64,000 nt of DNA, from positions 1 to 64,000 of the forward strand of contig JACPPD010000005.1 in NCBI GenBank assembly GCA_016191145.1. The letters are read 5' to 3'. How positions within the stretch are numbered: position 1 is the stretch's first letter; every line of letters starts with the position of its first letter. The DNA comes from Ignavibacteria bacterium. Lineage in GTDB: Bacteria; Bacteroidota; Ignavibacteria; Kapaibacteriales; Kapaibacteriaceae. A program made the position numbers and the translations under genes. The notes below the pieces were generated by a model, which was not told where the DNA came from, did no database searches, and saw only the letters and a program-made list of their open reading frames with translations. Shown piece by piece: positions 61,731-64,000 of the stretch.

Positions 61731-62849
61731 ATGAAGTTTTCCGTTACGCTCCCTGACTTGCAGAAAGCGTTGCATAAGGTCCTTCCTGCTATACCGAATA
61801 AATCACCAGTGCCAGTATTGGAGCATATTCATGCTGTACTGGATGGCACCGACCTAACGCTTACTGCCACCGATCAAGAAATAACCATCTCGCTTACAAT
61901 TCCTGTTGCAGGCGAAGCCGATGGTTCTGTGCTCATTCCCGGTAAACAATTCAATGAATTGATAAAGGAGCTTGGTTCCGCAGGAACTGTATCGGTTAGC
62001 GCGTCGGAAAATTCCGTCATCATTGTCCGCACGCCCACAGGGACGTACGAAATGAAGGGATTCTCATCGCAGGAATTTCCTCCGATACCGCTCTTCCCTG
62101 AAGCGCAAAAGGCGCAGCTTAACAGAGAAGATATGATGCGCATGGCTAACAAAACCGTGTTCGCGGTATCGACGGAAGAATATCGGCCAAGCATGACGGG
62201 TGTGTTTTTTCAGTTTGATTCGAACATGGCAACGGCAGTTGCTACAGACGGCTTCCGTCTTTCGCGTGTCAACGTTGATTCGCACGGCGATGGGCATTTC
62301 CCGGCAAACCTCGAAGCCATTATTCCTGCGCGAGCGGTTGACCTGCTGAAGAAAATCGACGACGATGTATTGATGGAAGTCTCTCGTACACATGCTCGCT
62401 TTAGTATTGGCACAATGACGATTACGACGCGTGTGATTGACGAAAAATATCCGCCGTATCAGAATGTGATTCCTAACGATAATGATAAATCACTTATCGT
62501 AAATCAGCGCGAAATTCTTGGAGCCATTAAAAGAGTAGCGCTGTTTGCCAATACAAACACGCGGCACGTGCGTTTTAAAATTGACTCGAAGAGCCTTTCA
62601 GTTCATTCCGAAGATGAAGAGGCAGGGGGCAGGGGTACTGAAAATATTCCTTGCGAATTTTCACACGATAGTTTCGAGGTTGGGTTTAATTATCGATTTC
62701 TTGAGGAAGCAATCAAGAATATCACGTCGGATGATGATCCGGATCTGAATGTAAAGATGACATTTTCTTCGCCCATACGAGCAGTCTTAATTACTCCTGG
62801 TTCACGTTCGGAAACACTCCTGATGCTTGTTATGCCCGTAAAGATTTGA
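61731..62849 (+). CDS. dnaN: DNA polymerase III beta subunit (sliding clamp)
   Basis: ATG 61731 (MKFSV..., the usual dnaN start) or the adjacent ATG 61728. Three clamp domains: 'MKFSVTLPDLQKALHKVLPA', 'FRLSRVNVDSH', 'NVIPNDNDKSLIVNQREILG', ending 'SETLLMLVMPVKI' (usually 'LMPMRL/I'). Ring-shaped processivity factor. Its divergent neighbour is psd, not dnaA, so this is not the classic dnaA-dnaN order. recF follows 17 nt downstream. Confidence 0.97.
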   Translation: MKFSVTLPDLQKALHKVLPAIPNKSPVPVLEHIHAVLDGTDLTLTATDQEITISLTIPVAGEADGSVLIPGKQFNELIKELGSAGTVSVSASENSVIIVRTPTGTYEMKGFSSQEFPPIPLFPEAQKAQLNREDMMRMANKTVFAVSTEEYRPSMTGVFFQFDSNMATAVATDGFRLSRVNVDSHGDGHFPANLEAIIPARAVDLLKKIDDDVLMEVSRTHARFSIGTMTITTRVIDEKYPPYQNVIPNDNDKSLIVNQREILGAIKRVALFANTNTRHVRFKIDSKSLSVHSEDEEAGGRGTENIPCEFSHDSFEVGFNYRFLEEAIKNITSDDDPDLNVKMTFSSPIRAVLITPGSRSETLLMLVMPVKI

Positions 62850-62866
62850 GACCCAGGGCTTGTTGA

Positions 62867-64000
62867 ATGGTTATACAATCGGTGTCGGTAGCGCATCTGC
62901 GCTGTCATGAGCATTCCCGAATAGACTGTGCTGCAGATATTACTGTTCTTGCCGGTCCCAACGGATCGGGCAAAACCAGCATGCTGGAGGCTATCAGCAT
63001 TTGTGCCATCGGCACAACATTCGTACCTGTTCAGGACAGCTCGCTCATTATGTCGGGCGCGTCTGCCTGTACCGCTTCTGTCGAAGCCACATCGGACGTT
63101 GAAATACCATACCGCGTTGGTGTTGAGATCCGTGAAGGTGTTCGGAAAAAAATTTCTTCCACACATGGCTCTAACATTTCTGCAAAAGATTTAATAGGTG
63201 AACTGCCAATTGTTGCACTATCTCCCGATCACAAATCAATAACGTTTGGAGGTCCGTCCGATAGACGGTCGTATCTCGATCGGGTTATGGCGCAGTGCAG
63301 CCGTCGGTATAGAGATTTACTGTATGAGCATCGCAGAGTGCTAAAGCATAGAAACGCGCTTCTTGGCAGACATCAGTGGAACGAGCTGGATGTGTGGTCG
63401 GATAAGTTCATCGAGCTGGGCGCTGAAATTATTGAGCGTCGGAATCAATTTCTGAACGAGTTGATACCTGCTGTCCGCGATGAGTACAGTATTGTTTCTG
63501 AGGAAAAAGAATTGATTGACATGACCTACCAGCCCGATGGAGTTCCAAGCGAGAGGATAGGAGCCGACAGGACTGTGTTAATGGACATCTTGCGGGAACA
63601 GTGGCATCGTGTTGCAGACAGGGAGAGGGTGAGAGAAACAACGTTGTTTGGACCGCAGAAGGACGAAGTTGAGATTGTTATCAATGGACGACCGGTTCGC
63701 GATACAGCATCGCAGGGTCAGCACAAATCGCTGCTCATTGCTCTAAAACTTGCAGAATGCCGCAAACTTCTCGAGCAGAGGAATGAGAGGCCTGTGGTGC
63801 TTTTCGACGATGTTTTTTCGGAATTGGACTTCGACCGCAGCGCGCAGGTTCTTAACAGAATCCTTCATTTGAGAATGCAAAGCTTCATCACAACAACAGA
63901 TGGAAGCAGGCTCTTGGAGCGCATCGACAAACACCCCAATACGTCGGTATCCGTCTATGCCGTCGATAGGGGACAGGTAGAACTGAACACAGCACTCGGA
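62867..64000 (+). CDS. recF: DNA replication/repair protein RecF, 3' end outside window
   Basis: 378 codons from ATG 62867, open to the last base of the window; no stop, so the C-terminus is missing by an unknown but probably small amount. Walker A 'LAGPNGSGKTSMLEAI', ABC-type signature region 'ASQGQHKSLLIALKLAE', and Walker B 'PVVLFDDVFSELD' are as in RecF. Also 'LPIVALSPDHKSITFGGPSD'. It binds gapped DNA and helps RecOR load RecA; recO is also in this window. dnaN-recF is a common pairing. Confidence 0.93.
   Translation, partial: MVIQSVSVAHLRCHEHSRIDCAADITVLAGPNGSGKTSMLEAISICAIGTTFVPVQDSSLIMSGASACTASVEATSDVEIPYRVGVEIREGVRKKISSTHGSNISAKDLIGELPIVALSPDHKSITFGGPSDRRSYLDRVMAQCSRRYRDLLYEHRRVLKHRNALLGRHQWNELDVWSDKFIELGAEIIERRNQFLNELIPAVRDEYSIVSEEKELIDMTYQPDGVPSERIGADRTVLMDILREQWHRVADRERVRETTLFGPQKDEVEIVINGRPVRDTASQGQHKSLLIALKLAECRKLLEQRNERPVVLFDDVFSELDFDRSAQVLNRILHLRMQSFITTTDGSRLLERIDKHPNTSVSVYAVDRGQVELNTALG

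Overview
The window is a gene-dense stretch of chromosome from a Gram-negative bacterium of the Bacteroidota/Chlorobi (FCB) group. Four things point there. Many secreted proteins end in a type IX secretion (T9SS, Por) C-terminal sorting domain of the form 'PNP...(V)DxxGR...G.Y.V.....K'. A porD-like (DUF4835) T9SS gene is present. Lipid A genes (lpxB, lpxK) show an outer membrane. A TAnnTTTG -7 box, the Bacteroidota type, precedes the tRNA. A deep FCB lineage such as Kapaibacteria or Ignavibacteria is my inference; I could not check it by search. No plasmid, phage or integrative element is evident.

Layout. (1) 1-8289: the 3' end of a very large repeat-built T9SS cargo gene, then a three-gene operon of exported proteins (tail-fibre-like protein, lipoprotein, T9SS cargo) behind a G11 tract. 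(2) 8342-18186: membrane acyltransferase, Ppx/GppA phosphatase, HtrA protease with a beta-barrel and a T9SS beta-propeller gene, and a gcdH-kup pair. (3) 18217-28478: a pair of REP-like palindromes, a leader terminator, and the conserved operon rimP-nusA-infB-rbfA-truB-ribF-rpsO-pnp, ending in a PNPase with an unusual octapeptide-repeat tail. (4) 28490-33811: prolyl oligopeptidase, CorC-like protein, RecO, tRNA-Asn, and a second G-tract-fronted T9SS cargo. (5) 33812-35069: about 1.25 kb without an intact gene, holding a decayed gene and three diverged hairpin repeats. (6) 35070-39834: DoxX, a T9SS Ig protein, and the lipid A cluster lpxB / DUF374 acyltransferase / lpxK plus a class I glutamine amidotransferase-like hydrolase. 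(7) 39831-49525: two overlapping barrel genes on the minus strand, then porD, a TadA-RsmI fusion gene, tmk, a T9SS metalloprotease, proline dehydrogenase and an EEP lipoprotein. (8) 49551-55391: a GAF/degenerate-GGDEF membrane protein behind two exported proteins, then sucD-ndk. (9) 55497-61623: OsmC, and a tight minus-strand run psd-pssA-purS-purQ-tatA-tatA/B-gatA-GH5. (10) 61731-64000: dnaN and the 5' part of recF, cut by the window end.

How the genes fit together: translation and RNA metabolism (rimP to pnp, tRNA-Asn, gatA, tadA-rsmI) and envelope biogenesis (lpxB/lpxK, pssA/psd, HtrA, Tat, PorD) dominate, with T9SS cargo genes scattered among them. The points most worth a second look are the in-frame TadA-RsmI fusion (43237-44427), two G-tract promoters with different spacer lengths (3225-3257, 32995-33021), the paired REP-like palindromes at two loci, the PNPase repeat tail, and an exact 121-bp duplication inside the first gene. 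I found no CRISPR array, transposase, integrase, defence system or biosynthetic cluster.
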